Positions 16,787 through 27,174 are shown, counted from the first letter of the stretch. The stretch: 64,000 nucleotides of DNA from Atopomonas sediminilitoris (GCF_022601735.1 NZ_JAKUMM010000004.1:248001-312000); one strand, 5' to 3'. The notes: generated by a model from the sequence alone, not told the origin. A program made the numbers and translations.

Positions 16787-17893
16787 ATGGCACACTCCGC
16801 ACAGCTTCAGCCCCTAAGCATGGGCGCTCTCACCCTACCGAATCGCATCGTGATGGCGCCGCTGACTCGTCAGCGCAGCCAGCCCGGCAATGTTCCGTAC
16901 GCCCTGAACGCTGAATACTACGCCCAGCGTGCCAGCGCTGGCCTGATCATCAGTGAGGCCACGCAAATCTGCCCTGAAGGCCAAGGCTATGCGTGGACAC
17001 CCGGCATCCATAGCCCTGAACAGCTGGCCGGCTGGCGCTTGGTTACTGACGCTGTGCATAACGCCGGCGGGCGCATGTTTGCTCAGCTCTGGCACGTAGG
17101 GCGGATTTCTCACACCGCCCTACAACCCAAACAACAAGCCCCGGTAGCACCGAGCGCGATTCAGGCCAACGCCCAGTGCTATGTGCAATATGCCGACGGC
17201 AGTCATGGCATGGCCGCAACTAGCCTGCCACGTGCGCTCAAGCTTGATGAGCTGCCGTCATTAGTCGCGAGTTACGCCCAAGCCGCCAGCAACGCCCTCG
17301 ACGCCGGCTTTGATGGTGTAGAAATTCATGCCGCCAACGGCTATTTGTTGGATCAATTCTTAGCCAGCGGCAGCAATCAACGCACTGACGCCTACGGCGG
17401 CAGCGTAGAAAATCGTGCACGCCTGATTCTTGAAGTGCTCGATGCGGTGATCGCTCGAGTAGGCGACAGTCGCAAAGTTGGCATTCGCTTATCGCCCTAC
17501 GGCACCTTCAACGATATGCACGATGACAACCCTGAACAAACACACCGCTACCTTGTAGAGCAACTCAACAGCCGCCAGTTGGGCTACCTACACATCAATC
17601 GACCCGATTGGACTGGCGCAGGCAGCGAGCAAGCCGCCGCACTGCTGAAAGAACTTCGCGGGCTGTACCAAGGCGTATTGATTGTCGCCGGCGGCTTTGA
17701 TGCCATCACGGCAGAGCAGTTTATTGCCGAAGGCACCGCTGACTTAATTGCTTATGGCCGCGCCTATATCGCCAACCCTGATCTGGTCGAGCGCATCTCA
17801 CAGGGCGCCGCTTGGAACGAGCCTGACGCCAACACCTTTTACGGCGGTGATGCACTAGGCTATACCGACTACCCCACCCTCGCCGCGAGCTAA
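16787..17893 (+). CDS. Old Yellow Enzyme family NAD(P)H:flavin oxidoreductase (NemA-like)
   Basis: 368-residue FMN enzyme that reduces activated double bonds and electrophiles such as N-ethylmaleimide or nitro compounds. Family motifs are present: APLTRQRS near the N-terminus, the substrate-contacting HAANGYLLDQFL, RTDAYGGSVENRARL, and the FMN phosphate-binding region VAGGFDAITAEQFI with YGRAYIANPDLVERI. The start at 16787 matches the family N-terminus; an upstream in-frame ATG at 16733 is less likely. It is divergent from an HxlR regulator, suggesting induction by electrophiles. Confidence 0.92.
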   Translation: MAHSAQLQPLSMGALTLPNRIVMAPLTRQRSQPGNVPYALNAEYYAQRASAGLIISEATQICPEGQGYAWTPGIHSPEQLAGWRLVTDAVHNAGGRMFAQLWHVGRISHTALQPKQQAPVAPSAIQANAQCYVQYADGSHGMAATSLPRALKLDELPSLVASYAQAASNALDAGFDGVEIHAANGYLLDQFLASGSNQRTDAYGGSVENRARLILEVLDAVIARVGDSRKVGIRLSPYGTFNDMHDDNPEQTHRYLVEQLNSRQLGYLHINRPDWTGAGSEQAAALLKELRGLYQGVLIVAGGFDAITAEQFIAEGTADLIAYGRAYIANPDLVERISQGAAWNEPDANTFYGGDALGYTDYPTLAAS

Positions 17894-17914
17894 CGCGTAA
17901 CCGCCGACACAGCT

Positions 17915-17949
17915 AGGGGGCCATCTATGATAAGGTGCGCCCCCCTTTT
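17915..17949 (+). terminator. Possible terminator after the OYE gene
   Basis: AGGGGGC (17915-17921) can pair with the GCCCCCT run ending at 17946, followed by TTTTG. The loop is about 17 bases, longer than usual, so confidence is modest. It sits between the OYE and SulP genes. Confidence 0.4.
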
Positions 17950-17996
17950 GTAACCGGCTGTGTCCAGCTTGCTGGCCCGCCTCACACGAGAAGCTG

Positions 17997-19475
17997 ATGT
18001 CTGAGCTAAGCCAAACCCGCATCCCCAGCGTCAAAAATGACGTGTTGTCTGGCACCGTGGTTGCCATTGCCCTGATCCCTGAAGCCGTGGCCTTTTCCTT
18101 GGTGGCAGGCTTATCGCCCATCGTCGGCCTGCATACTGCTTTTATGCTCGGCCTGATCACCGCCTTGCTGGGCGGTAAACCGGGCATGATTTCAGGCGCG
18201 ACAGGCGCCATGGTGGTGGTGTTAGCGGGGCTCGCCGCTAGCCATGGTTTGGAGTACGTGTTGTGGGCCAGTATTCTCACCGGCCTGATCCAAATCAGCA
18301 TTGGTGCCGCAGGCTTAGGTAAGTTCATCCGCCTAGTGCCGCAGCCCGCCATTTTTGGTTTTGTGAATGGCCTAGCCATCGTGATCATGATGGCCCAGTT
18401 CCCGTTGTTTGACGGGGAAAACTGGATTATGTACGCCCTGGTCGGCGCCACCATGGCCATTGTGTGGTTATTCCCCAAGCTCACAAGCGTGATCCCCAGC
18501 TCATTGGCGGCAATTATCGCCATCAGCGCGGTGGTCATTGGCATGGATCTCGACACCAAGCGCGTGGCCGATCTGGCCGACATCAGCGGCAGCTTGCCGA
18601 GCTTTCATATCCCCACCGCGCCGATCAACCTCGACACCTTGATGACCATCCTGCCTTACTCGGTGATCTTGGCTTTGGTTGGCTTGATCGAGTCACTGCT
18701 CACGCTGGCGGTATTGGACGAAATGGGTGGCCAGCGCGGCGCCGGCAACCGTGAATGCATCGCCCAAGGCATCGGCAACACCACCTGCGGTTTTTTCGGC
18801 GGCATGGCGGGTTGCGCGATGATTGGTCAATCGATCATCAACTTCACCAGCGGTGGCTTGACGCGCCTTTCCGGCATTACCGCCTCGGTGCTGCTGATTA
18901 TTTTTGTGGTGAGCCTAGCGGACTACATCGGCATGCTGCCGGTGGCCGCGTTGGTTGGCATCATGTTCATGGTCTGCGTGAACACCTTTGAATGGGGCAG
19001 TTTTTCGCGCCTTAAGCGCATGCCTAAAGCCGATGCGGTGGTGTTGGTATCTGTCACCGTGATCACCGTGTTCGCGGACTTAGCCGTCGCGGTGATCTGC
19101 GGGGTGATTATTGCTGCGCTGGTATTTGCTTGGCAGCATGCGCGCATCAGTATCCAGCAACGCTTGGAAGACGAGGACGTGGTGATTTACGAGCTGGAAG
19201 GCCCACTGTTCTTTGGCTCCGCCACGGCGTTTGGTGAGCTGTTCAAGGTCGAGCGTGACCCGCACAACGTCATCATCGACTTCGCCAATACCCGCGTGAT
19301 GGACTCCAGCGGTGTCGAGGCAATCGACAAGCTCACCCGCCGCTACCTCGACGACGGTAAGAAAGTCGTCCTGCGTCACCTATCCGAAGACTGCATCGCC
19401 CTGCTCAACCAAGCCGGCCCGTTCTGCACGCATGAACTGGATAGCCCAACCTACAAAGTGGCGATTGAGTCATAA
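17997..19475 (+). CDS. SulP-family inorganic anion transporter with STAS domain
   Basis: 492 residues. The N-terminal ~390 residues form the multi-helix SulP transporter, with LSGTVVAIALIPEAVAFSLVAGLSPIVGLH at the start and the G-F-x-x-G-x-x-x-x-I motif in the sixth helix region. The C-terminal ~100 residues form a STAS domain (VIIDFANTRVMDSSGVEAIDKL), which regulates such carriers. Substrates in the family include sulphate, bicarbonate and dicarboxylates; no carbonic anhydrase or sulphate gene adjoins it, so the anion is not inferred. Transcribed alone, convergent with der. Confidence 0.9.
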   Translation: MSELSQTRIPSVKNDVLSGTVVAIALIPEAVAFSLVAGLSPIVGLHTAFMLGLITALLGGKPGMISGATGAMVVVLAGLAASHGLEYVLWASILTGLIQISIGAAGLGKFIRLVPQPAIFGFVNGLAIVIMMAQFPLFDGENWIMYALVGATMAIVWLFPKLTSVIPSSLAAIIAISAVVIGMDLDTKRVADLADISGSLPSFHIPTAPINLDTLMTILPYSVILALVGLIESLLTLAVLDEMGGQRGAGNRECIAQGIGNTTCGFFGGMAGCAMIGQSIINFTSGGLTRLSGITASVLLIIFVVSLADYIGMLPVAALVGIMFMVCVNTFEWGSFSRLKRMPKADAVVLVSVTVITVFADLAVAVICGVIIAALVFAWQHARISIQQRLEDEDVVIYELEGPLFFGSATAFGELFKVERDPHNVIIDFANTRVMDSSGVEAIDKLTRRYLDDGKKVVLRHLSEDCIALLNQAGPFCTHELDSPTYKVAIES

Positions 19476-19487
19476 CCCCTTGCTCAG

Positions 19488-19527
19488 CCAATAAAAAACG
19501 GCAGCCTAGGCTGCCGTTTTTTATTGG
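19488..19527. terminator. Bidirectional terminator between the SulP gene and der
   Basis: A perfect 40-base palindrome: the left arm begins CCAATAAAAAACGGCAG and the centre is CCTAGG. The A and T runs on both sides give a T tract for transcripts from either direction. It separates two convergent genes. Confidence 0.9.
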
Positions 19528-19535
19528 CGTGTTTC

Positions 19536-21014
19536 TTACTTCTTCTTTTTCTTCTTTTCTGACTTTTTAATGTGCGAAATCATGCGCTTACGCTTGTACT
19601 CCTGACGCGGTGTCAGGGTGTTGCGCTTATCTGCATAGGGGTTCTCGCCCCCTTTATATTCGATACGAATCGGTGTACCGATCAGTTTAAGCACGCGACG
19701 GAAGGTGTTCTCTAGGTAGCGGGTGTACGAACGCGGCACAGAGTCAACTTGGTTGCCGTGAATCACCAGAATCGGCGGATTCACACCGCCCAAGTGCGCG
19801 TAACGCAGTTTAATCCGGCGACCATTGACCAGCGGCGGCTGGTGCATTTTCAGCGCATCCTCAAGGATTTGCGTTAGCTTGTTGGTCGGATAACGGCGGG
19901 TGGCGGACTCATAGGCCTGCTTAACCGAGCCATACAAATTACCGACGTTGGAGCCATGTAGCGCCGAAATGAAGTGGATATCGGCGAAGTTCACGAACAT
20001 CAAGCGACGCTCAAGTTCGGTCTTCACGTATTGCTTATGGCTCTCTTCCAAGCCATCCCACTTGTTCAGCGCCACGACTAAAGAGCGGCCACTTTCCAGC
20101 ACAAAGCCCAACAGATGGAGGTCTTGTTCAACGATGCCTTCGCTGGCATCCATGACAAAAATCACCACGTTACAGTCTTGAATTGCCTGCAGGGTTTTCA
20201 CCACCGAGAACTTTTCAACTGCCTCAAACACCTTGCCACGACGACGCACACCGGCGGTGTCAATCAAGGTGTAACGCTCTTCATTGCGCTCGAAGGGGAT
20301 ATACACGCTGTCGCGTGTTGTGCCGGCTTGGTCGAATACAATCACGCGCTCTTCGCCGAGCATGCGGTTGACCAAAGTCGATTTACCAACGTTCGGGCGG
20401 CCGATAATGGCGATCTTGATGCCGTGCTCTTCACGACTGGCTTTGGCTTGCGCTTCTGCGCGCGCTAAGGCTGCGGCTTCGCTGTCTTCACCTTCAACTT
20501 CTTCAAACTCAGGCTCTTCGGGCACTTCAATATGCCCAAGCACTGCCTCCATGAGGTTGCTGACCCCGCGACCATGAGCCGCGGCGATCGGTTGCAACTC
20601 ACCCATGCCGACGGGAGCAAATTCGGCTCGCGCCACGTCCGAATCGATACCATCGATCTTGTTGGCAACGAGGTAGCTGGTTTTATTTCGCTTACGCAGG
20701 TGTTCCGCGATCATCAAGTCAGCGGCGGTCAAGCCGGCGCGGGCATCGACCAAGAACAAGACATAGTCGGCTTCTTCAATCGCCAGCAATGACTGCTCGG
20801 CCATTTTGGCGTCGATACCTTCCTCATCGCCGCTGATACCGCCGGTATCGATAACGATGTAGTCACGGCCCTGCCAACGTGCCTCGCCGTATTTACGGTC
20901 GCGCGTCAGGCCGGCAAAGTCGGCTACCAACGCATCACGCGATCGGGTCAGACGATTAAAGAGTGTTGATTTGCCCACATTGGGCCGCCCTACGAGGGCG
21001 ATTACAGGAACCAT
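19536..21014 (-). CDS. der: Ribosome-assembly GTPase Der (EngA)
   Basis: 492 residues with two tandem GTPase domains and a C-terminal KH-like domain; essential for 50S subunit maturation. Walker A motif GRPNVGKST occurs twice, with DTGG and DTAG switch motifs and NKxD motifs in VANKID and ALNKWD. The two domains are joined by an acidic linker ([14 protein letters not shown]). The extreme C-terminus is a Lys run. The ATG at 21014 gives the family N-terminus [12 protein letters not shown]; an alternative TTG three codons earlier is possible. Last gene of the ndk-to-der block. Confidence 0.97.
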   Translation of the reverse strand: MVPVIALVGRPNVGKSTLFNRLTRSRDALVADFAGLTRDRKYGEARWQGRDYIVIDTGGISGDEEGIDAKMAEQSLLAIEEADYVLFLVDARAGLTAADLMIAEHLRKRNKTSYLVANKIDGIDSDVARAEFAPVGMGELQPIAAAHGRGVSNLMEAVLGHIEVPEEPEFEEVEGEDSEAAALARAEAQAKASREEHGIKIAIIGRPNVGKSTLVNRMLGEERVIVFDQAGTTRDSVYIPFERNEERYTLIDTAGVRRRGKVFEAVEKFSVVKTLQAIQDCNVVIFVMDASEGIVEQDLHLLGFVLESGRSLVVALNKWDGLEESHKQYVKTELERRLMFVNFADIHFISALHGSNVGNLYGSVKQAYESATRRYPTNKLTQILEDALKMHQPPLVNGRRIKLRYAHLGGVNPPILVIHGNQVDSVPRSYTRYLENTFRRVLKLIGTPIRIEYKGGENPYADKRNTLTPRQEYKRKRMISHIKKSEKKKKKK

Positions 21015-21044
21015 GAACACCAAACCTCAAATTAAAAATGGCAA

Positions 21045-21072
21045 CGGCCGCTGTCCCTTGAGACAGCGGCCG
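21045..21072 (-). terminator. Hairpin between bamB and der
   Basis: CGGCCGCTGTC (21045-21055) and GACAGCGGCCG (21062-21072) form a perfect 11-bp stem with a 6-base loop. On the minus strand it is followed a few bases later by TTTTTAAT, so it may attenuate bamB transcription before der. Confidence 0.55.
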
Positions 21073-21092
21073 CGCAGTACTTCAGCGCTATA

Positions 21093-22235
21093 TCAGCGTA
21101 GGGTCAGAGCAACCAGCTCGCCACCATTGCCGAAGGCATACAGCCAGTCACCAACGACCAGCGCACGAACACGCAAGCCATCGCCGTCAACTTTAGTGCG
21201 CCCTACAAAGCGACCGTCCACCTGACTGATCAGATGCAAATAACCTTCAAAATCACCCACCGCGAGGTAGGTAGAGAATGGCGCCGGCGCACTCAACTGA
21301 CGACGAGCCAACGCATCCTGACTCCACAGAGCCGTCGCGGTGCGATCATCAATCGCCTCTAGCGTGCCGTTAGCATGGCTCACAAATACCGAGCCTAAAT
21401 CTTCACCCAAACCTGAGTAGCTGGACGCTTCACGCTGCCAGCGGATTTGCCCATTGCGCATATCCAGCGCAGCAACGCGACCTTGATAGCTGACCACGTA
21501 TAACGTGCTTTCGGACAACACCAAGTTGCCGTCGATATCGACCACGCGCTCAAGCTCGGAGCGGCCTTGTGGAATGGCTACGCGTTGCTCCCAAACGGGC
21601 AAGCCACGATCGGCATCTAAGGCAATAACCTTACCGCTGGCCAAACCAGCAACGACTAAATTGCGGGTAATAATCGGGTTACTGGTGCCGCGAAGGGTCA
21701 ACACCGGCAAGGTGTTTTCATAAATCCAGCGCTGATCACCAGTTGCCGCATCCAAAGCCAACAAGTTGTCGTCTTGCGTTTGTACAACGACCACGCGGCC
21801 ATTGGTGACAGGGGCCGACAAGACTTCACTCTTAAGACGCTTTTTCCAACGGCGCTTACCGCTGGCGGCATCTAGGGCAATAATATCGCCACGCAAAGTA
21901 CCGACCAGCACCAAGCCTTCGCCAGCACCTACGCCGCCACTTACCGGCTTATCGAGCTCTTTTTTCCACAACACATCGCCACTAAAGCGATCCATTGCGA
22001 CCACTAAACCTTCACTATCCGCCGCAAAAATACGATCGCCATCAATAGCCGGAGTTAGCAGGTTATACAGATCACCTTGGCCCGAACCGATGCCGCGACT
22101 CCACTGCTTATCCAGCTGCACTTCTTCTTCAAAGTCAGGCAAATCTGCCGGTGGCAGTTCTTTTTTGCTGTTGCTTGAGCAGCCCGCGACTAAAACGGTT
22201 AACGCTAAAACGCCAAGTAGTTTATTACGCAGCAT
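21093..22235 (-). CDS. bamB: Outer-membrane protein assembly lipoprotein BamB
   Basis: 380 residues. The lipobox LTVLVAGCSS places it as a lipoprotein on the periplasmic side of the outer membrane, where BamB helps BamA fold beta-barrels. The mature part consists of PQQ-like beta-propeller repeats (for example GDVLWKKELDKPVSGG, GKRRWKKRLKSEVLSAP, GQIRWQREASSYSG) building an eight-bladed propeller. The gene follows yfgM directly with one base between stop and start regions, as in other gammaproteobacteria. Confidence 0.96.
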   Translation of the reverse strand: MLRNKLLGVLALTVLVAGCSSNSKKELPPADLPDFEEEVQLDKQWSRGIGSGQGDLYNLLTPAIDGDRIFAADSEGLVVAMDRFSGDVLWKKELDKPVSGGVGAGEGLVLVGTLRGDIIALDAASGKRRWKKRLKSEVLSAPVTNGRVVVVQTQDDNLLALDAATGDQRWIYENTLPVLTLRGTSNPIITRNLVVAGLASGKVIALDADRGLPVWEQRVAIPQGRSELERVVDIDGNLVLSESTLYVVSYQGRVAALDMRNGQIRWQREASSYSGLGEDLGSVFVSHANGTLEAIDDRTATALWSQDALARRQLSAPAPFSTYLAVGDFEGYLHLISQVDGRFVGRTKVDGDGLRVRALVVGDWLYAFGNGGELVALTLR

Positions 22236-22871
22236 TTACACCTCCTCCTTGGCTAAGTCATCCAGTTTTAATTGCACGCTGGCGCCATCGCTGCCCGCAT
22301 CCAGTGCTTGTTGATACGCCGCACGGGCTTCGTCAAATCGACCCAACTGCTTGAGTAAGTCACCACGAATCTCGGCGCGCGCTGCAATGTAGGCGGCACT
22401 GGCTTCGCCAGTCAGTAATGCCAAGCCATCATCCGCTTTATCTTGCGCTGCCAATACACGCGCCAAACGCTGACGTGCAATTTCTTTAACTTCGGCAGTG
22501 GCCTGCCCATCGAGCAGATTTTTAAGCTCAGCGGCGGCATCGTCGAGCTTGTTTTGCTCAACGGCCAACTTGGCCACAAATAAGCTAGCGAAGGCAGCAT
22601 AAGCACTGTTTGCGTGTTCAGTTTTAAGGGTGTCAGCCAGCTTCAAAACCTTATCGGCATCAACCGCTTCGCCGCTGGCGAGCATCGCCTGCATCAGCTG
22701 TTCGAACGCTATCGAGCCCTGCTGATTGCTGACCTGCTGATGCTCTTGCCAAGCTTGCCAACCAAATACACCGGCCAACGCTAAAACAGCACCGGTCACG
22801 ATCGGCATGCCGTTCTCTTTCCACCAGTTTTTGAGCAGAGCAATCTGTTCTTCTTCGGTCTGCGGGGCCAC
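22236..22871 (-). CDS. YfgM-like tetratricopeptide protein, SecYEG-associated
   Basis: 211 residues with a single N-terminal membrane helix (about residues 18-37, MPIVTGAVLALAGVFGWQAW) and a TPR-like periplasmic domain (TPR_21 family). In E. coli, YfgM is an ancillary SecYEG subunit that works with PpiD on exported proteins. MAPQTEEEQIALLKNWWKENG is the family N-terminus. The location between hisS and bamB is conserved. Its ATG at 22871 lies 22 bases after the hisS stop. Confidence 0.92.
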   Translation of the reverse strand: MAPQTEEEQIALLKNWWKENGMPIVTGAVLALAGVFGWQAWQEHQQVSNQQGSIAFEQLMQAMLASGEAVDADKVLKLADTLKTEHANSAYAAFASLFVAKLAVEQNKLDDAAAELKNLLDGQATAEVKEIARQRLARVLAAQDKADDGLALLTGEASAAYIAARAEIRGDLLKQLGRFDEARAAYQQALDAGSDGASVQLKLDDLAKEEV

Positions 22872-22892
22872 GCTGTTACTCCTTAGTCTTAC

Positions 22893-24179
22893 TTAAAGCC
22901 CGAAACGATTAGCCAAGAAACTTGGCAAATCATTCCAGCTCATGGTTTGTTGGGCGCTGTCATCGCGCAGCGGTTTAACCCCGACCTGCTCTTGGGCTAG
23001 CTCGTCATCCCCCAGAATCAGAGCTAACTCAGCACCACTTTTGTCCGCTTTTTTCAGCTGACTTTTAAAACTACCGGCGCCGGCATTCACCACCACGCGC
23101 AAGGACGGCAGAGTATCACGTAAACGCTCCGCCAAGGCGAGCGCTGCAAGCTCGGCAGGCTCACCAAAAGCCGCCAAATACACATCTACGCTGCGTGACA
23201 ACTCAGCCGGTACCGCCTCAAGGGTTTCCAGCAGAAGCACCAAGCGCTCCACGCCCATGGCAAAGCCCACCGCCGGGGTTGTTTTGCCGCCTAGCTGCTC
23301 AACCAAACCGTCGTAACGGCCGCCGGCACACACCGTGCCTTGCGCGCCCAACTTGTCCGTTACCCACTCAAACACGGTTTTGCCGTAGTAATCCAAGCCA
23401 CGCACTAGCTTGCTGTTGATGACGTACGGCACGCCCGCCGCTTGCAAGCGCGCCTGAAGGCCGGCGAAGTGAGCCTTGGACTCTTCATCCAAATAAGCAT
23501 CCAGTTTGGGCGCATCGACCAACAAAGCTTGCGTGTCAGCGTTCTTGCTATCCAAGATCCGCAGCGGATTGGTCGTCAAGCGACGCTGGCTGTCTTCATC
23601 CAACTGATCACGACGCACCTCAAGGTAGGCCACCAAAGCATCACGGTAGCGCGCGCGGGCTTCACTTGTGCCCAGCGTATTAAGTTCTAAGGTTACGGCA
23701 TCACGCAGGCCTAGCTTGCCCCACAAGCGCCAAGTCAAAATAATCAACTCAGCATCAATGTCAGGCCCAGCTAAGTTGAAGACTTCCACGCCCATTTGGT
23801 GAAACTGGCGATAACGGCCTTTTTGCGGTCGTTCATGGCGAAACATTGGCCCGTTGTACCAAACTTTTTGTACCTGTCCACCGCCTGTCAGACCATGTTC
23901 GAGCATGGCGCGCACGCAGCCTGCAGTGCCTTCTGGACGCAATGTCAGCAAGTCACCGTTGCGATCAGCGAAGGTATACATCTCTTTTTCAACGATATCG
24001 GTGACTTCACCAATCGAGCGTTTAAACAGCTCGGTAAATTCAACGATCGGTAAGCGCACCTGACTGTAGCCATAGGTGTCTAGCAAGCCACTCACTTGGG
24101 CCTCTAGATAGCGCCAGACAGGCGATTCATTCGGGCGAATATCATTCATGCCACGAATGGCTTGCAGGTTTTTACTCAC
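22893..24179 (-). CDS. hisS: Histidyl-tRNA synthetase
   Basis: 428 residues, a class II aminoacyl-tRNA synthetase charging tRNA-His. Motif 2 lies in [27 protein letters not shown], the histidine-specific region [16 protein letters not shown] is present, and the class II active-site strand appears in [13 protein letters not shown]. The C-terminal anticodon-binding domain follows ([17 protein letters not shown]). The start [14 protein letters not shown] is typical. It lies ten bases after ispG. Confidence 0.97.
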   Translation of the reverse strand: MSKNLQAIRGMNDIRPNESPVWRYLEAQVSGLLDTYGYSQVRLPIVEFTELFKRSIGEVTDIVEKEMYTFADRNGDLLTLRPEGTAGCVRAMLEHGLTGGGQVQKVWYNGPMFRHERPQKGRYRQFHQMGVEVFNLAGPDIDAELIILTWRLWGKLGLRDAVTLELNTLGTSEARARYRDALVAYLEVRRDQLDEDSQRRLTTNPLRILDSKNADTQALLVDAPKLDAYLDEESKAHFAGLQARLQAAGVPYVINSKLVRGLDYYGKTVFEWVTDKLGAQGTVCAGGRYDGLVEQLGGKTTPAVGFAMGVERLVLLLETLEAVPAELSRSVDVYLAAFGEPAELAALALAERLRDTLPSLRVVVNAGAGSFKSQLKKADKSGAELALILGDDELAQEQVGVKPLRDDSAQQTMSWNDLPSFLANRFGL

Positions 24180-24188
24180 AAAAAATCC

Positions 24189-25298
24189 TTAACTACGCGC
24201 AATCAGACTGGCGTCATGGGCTAATTTTTCGGCGGCCTTGTCGCGAATCAAGCGCTCCAAATCATCAACCAAGGTGTCATTGGTTAACTTGCCGGAGGGT
24301 TTGCCGTCGATGTACACCAAGTTAGGTGTGCCGCCGGTAAGGCCAACGTCGACTTCTTTCGCCTCGCCAGGGCCGTTAACCACACAGCCGATGACCGCAA
24401 CATTCAGCGGCACGAGCAGGTCTTCTAAACGCCCTTCGAGGTCATTCATGGTTTTCACCACGTCAAAGTTCTGCCTTGAGCAGCTCGGACAAGCGATGAA
24501 GTTGATCCCGCGTGAACGTAAGTGCAGTGACTTAAGAATATCGAAACCGACTTTGATTTCTTCGACAGGGTCAGCCGCCAATGAGATGCGAATGGTGTCA
24601 CCGATACCTTCGGCCAACAGCATCCCCAAGCCCACTGCTGACTTAACGGTACCCGAGCGCAGTCCACCCGCCTCGGTAATACCAAGGTGCAGGGGCTGCT
24701 CAATTCGTGTTGCCAGCAGACGATAGGCATTAACCGCCATAAAAACATCAGAGGCTTTAACGCTGACTTTAAAATCTGGGAAGTCGAGTTTTTCGAGGTA
24801 ATCGACATGGCGCATCGCGGACTCGACCAGCGCCTCGGGCGTTGGCTCACCGTATTTCTTTTGCAGGTCTTTTTCTAAGGAGCCGGCATTAACCCCAATA
24901 CGAATTGGGATATTGCGCGCGCGTGCGGCGTCAACCACCGCCTTAATACGGTCTTCGCGCCCAATATTGCCCGGATTGATCCGCAAGCAATCGACGCCTA
25001 ACTCGGCCACGCGCAATGCAATTTTGTAGTCGAAGTGGATGTCGGCCACTAACGGCACGTTAACCCGCTGTTTGATTTGGCCGAAGGCTTCGGCGGCTTC
25101 CATGCTGGGTACCGAGACGCGCACGATATCGGCACCCGCCTGTTCCAGGCGCTCAATTTGACCAACCGTGGCGGCAACATCACAGGTTTCGGTATTGGTC
25201 ATGCTCTGAACGGCGATAGGTGCATCACCACCTACCGGTACCGAGCCCACCCAAATCTTGCGCGACAGGCGGCGTTTGATCGGCGATTCACCATGCAT
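24189..25298 (-). CDS. ispG: 4-hydroxy-3-methylbut-2-enyl diphosphate synthase IspG (GcpE)
   Basis: 369-residue [4Fe-4S] enzyme of the non-mevalonate isoprenoid pathway, converting methylerythritol cyclodiphosphate to HMBPP. The N-terminal part is a TIM barrel ([16 protein letters not shown]); the C-terminal part holds the cluster ligands in [11 protein letters not shown] and [20 protein letters not shown]. Its need for an Fe-S cluster fits the nearby isc operon, though this may be coincidence. The rodZ-ispG-hisS order is typical. Confidence 0.97.
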   Translation of the reverse strand: MHGESPIKRRLSRKIWVGSVPVGGDAPIAVQSMTNTETCDVAATVGQIERLEQAGADIVRVSVPSMEAAEAFGQIKQRVNVPLVADIHFDYKIALRVAELGVDCLRINPGNIGREDRIKAVVDAARARNIPIRIGVNAGSLEKDLQKKYGEPTPEALVESAMRHVDYLEKLDFPDFKVSVKASDVFMAVNAYRLLATRIEQPLHLGITEAGGLRSGTVKSAVGLGMLLAEGIGDTIRISLAADPVEEIKVGFDILKSLHLRSRGINFIACPSCSRQNFDVVKTMNDLEGRLEDLLVPLNVAVIGCVVNGPGEAKEVDVGLTGGTPNLVYIDGKPSGKLTNDTLVDDLERLIRDKAAEKLAHDASLIARS

Positions 25299-25322
25299 TG
25301 TGCTACGTATCCTGCGCTTGCG

Positions 25323-26387
25323 TTACTCGCCCACTTTTAAGCGAGCAACATTACCGCGGCTATAGCCGCTCAAATCCACAGCGTTGCCGTTAAACGATAC
25401 CGAGGCTGCGCTGGCGTCACCCAAAATCAAACTCAGCGGCGCTTTACCGACCACACTTAACGTGTCGCCCTTGCGCTTAAGCGTGCTGATTAACACCTTA
25501 CCGCTGGCATCGGCCACTTGCGTCCAGCAATCGGCGGAAAAACCAATGCTGACGCGGCCTTCACCTGCTTGTAACGGCGCTTCAGCGGCATCCACCACCG
25601 CACTAGCTGGCTCGCCTAGCGGCGCTACAGGCGTTAGCGTAGTTGTTTCACTCGCAGCGATATCCGCTGCAACGGGGTCAGTAGTGACTTCTGACTCGGG
25701 CGCTACTTGCTCAGGCGCGCCAGATGACAAAGCGGACGGCTCAGGGCTTTCAGAACTTGCTGCGCTGGTCTGTTGGCCATCGACTAACTGCGGAGCTTCG
25801 GCTGATGTAGCGGCCTCTGACGCTGCTGCTGCCTGAGCTACAGACTCATCGGAAGTGTCAGCCACAGACTCATCAGTCGCGACGGGCTCAGCGTCAAAAC
25901 GATGCACCTCTGTCGTACCGTCCACCGAGTCGACTTCTACCTCATTCAAACTCAGCCCGCCCACATCCACAACCGGACGCTGACTTTCTTGCCACCAAAG
26001 GAAGGTGCCAACGGCCAACAACAAAAACACTACCAAGGTAAGAAAGCGCATAACCGAACGCGAGGTGCGTACTGGCTCTCTCATACGGTTCAAGCTTTGT
26101 ACATTGGCCGCGCCGGCAGTGGTGCCGGTAAATTGATCGAACTCGACGACCAAGCGATTCTGATCCAGCTCCAACAGGCGGGCATAAGCACGTACGTAAC
26201 CACGGGCAAAGGTCAACCCAGGCAAGCGCTCAAAAGCGCCTTCCTCAAGATAATTCAGATTAGCGCGCGTTAGGTTCAGGCTCTGCGCGACGCTGTCTTG
26301 CGACAAGTTTTTCGCTTCACGCGCTTGGCGCAGTGTTTCACCAGGATTGGCCGGATTAACCGGCGCGTCAGGTACTACGGAACTCAT
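25323..26387 (-). CDS. rodZ: Cell-shape protein RodZ
   Basis: 354-residue bitopic membrane protein linking MreB to the elongation complex. An N-terminal XRE-type helix-turn-helix (about residues 13-80, LRQAREAKNLSQDSVAQSLNLTRANLNYLE) binds MreB; a membrane helix follows near 112-130; a long Ala/Ser/Glu-rich periplasmic linker spans ~160-265; and the C-terminal DUF4115 domain (GRVSIGFSADCWTQVADASGK) closes the protein. It overlaps pilF by four bases (ATGA). Confidence 0.94.
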   Translation of the reverse strand: MSSVVPDAPVNPANPGETLRQAREAKNLSQDSVAQSLNLTRANLNYLEEGAFERLPGLTFARGYVRAYARLLELDQNRLVVEFDQFTGTTAGAANVQSLNRMREPVRTSRSVMRFLTLVVFLLLAVGTFLWWQESQRPVVDVGGLSLNEVEVDSVDGTTEVHRFDAEPVATDESVADTSDESVAQAAAASEAATSAEAPQLVDGQQTSAASSESPEPSALSSGAPEQVAPESEVTTDPVAADIAASETTTLTPVAPLGEPASAVVDAAEAPLQAGEGRVSIGFSADCWTQVADASGKVLISTLKRKGDTLSVVGKAPLSLILGDASAASVSFNGNAVDLSGYSRGNVARLKVGE

Positions 26388-27160
26388 TGCCCACCCGTTT
26401 TAAGATATTCCTGATATTCCGGTGACGCCGGAAACAAACGCTTTAACTGCAAGGTGTAACTGGCCGCCGTATCACGATCATCAAACACGCGTGCCAAACG
26501 AATACCCAGCCATAAGCTGCGAGCATCCTGTTGACGAATCAGATCCGAATAAGCGGCGTAGTAGTCACGGGAAGCCAAGTAGTCTTTGTTGGTATAGGTC
26601 AGCTCCGCCAACTCAATCAATGCCAGCGGCTGATCGCGATTAAGGCGTAGCGATTTAACCAAAAACTTCTTCGCCTTGACGGGATCATTTAACCGCAGTG
26701 CGGTAATGCCAAGACTCTCAAACACACGCGAGCGACTGTCGTAGAGGGTATCTTTAGAAGCCAGTTCAAACTGTTTGTAGGCCTCGGCATAGCGAGCTTG
26801 TTCGAACAGAAAGCCGCCGTAGTTGTACAAGACGCGCGGATCGTTAGTCGTTGATAACGCCCTGCGGTAGTAATCCTCAGCGAGCTCGTTCTCTTGTTCA
26901 TACTGGAATACCAAAGCCAGTGCTTCTAGGGCATCGGTATTATCCGGATCAATATCCAACGCTTTCTTCAAGGGAGTCTTGGCGCGCTCTGGGGTACCTG
27001 AGCGCAGGTAGCCCTTACCCAGATCAACGTAGGCATCAACGGCCTGTTCACGCCCTTCTTCGGTTTTTAGCGGGTTACGCATCCCAGAGGTCGTCGTACT
27101 GACGCAGCCAGCCAAAAGCAATATTGCAAACATCATGAACAATGCACGTTGGCAATGCAT
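26384..27160 (-). CDS. pilF: Type IV pilus biogenesis/stability lipoprotein PilF (PilW)
   Basis: 258-residue outer-membrane lipoprotein (lipobox LLLAGCVS) made of TPR repeats, for example AYVDLGKGYLRSGTPERAKTPLKKALDIDPDNTDALEALA. PilF pilots the secretin PilQ into the outer membrane and is needed for its multimerisation. The location between rlmN and rodZ is conserved in pseudomonads. No other pilus genes are in the window, so pili are suggested only by this gene. Confidence 0.93.
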   Translation of the reverse strand: MHCQRALFMMFAILLLAGCVSTTTSGMRNPLKTEEGREQAVDAYVDLGKGYLRSGTPERAKTPLKKALDIDPDNTDALEALALVFQYEQENELAEDYYRRALSTTNDPRVLYNYGGFLFEQARYAEAYKQFELASKDTLYDSRSRVFESLGITALRLNDPVKAKKFLVKSLRLNRDQPLALIELAELTYTNKDYLASRDYYAAYSDLIRQQDARSLWLGIRLARVFDDRDTAASYTLQLKRLFPASPEYQEYLKTGGQ

Positions 27161-27174
27161 GAGGTTACTCCCTG

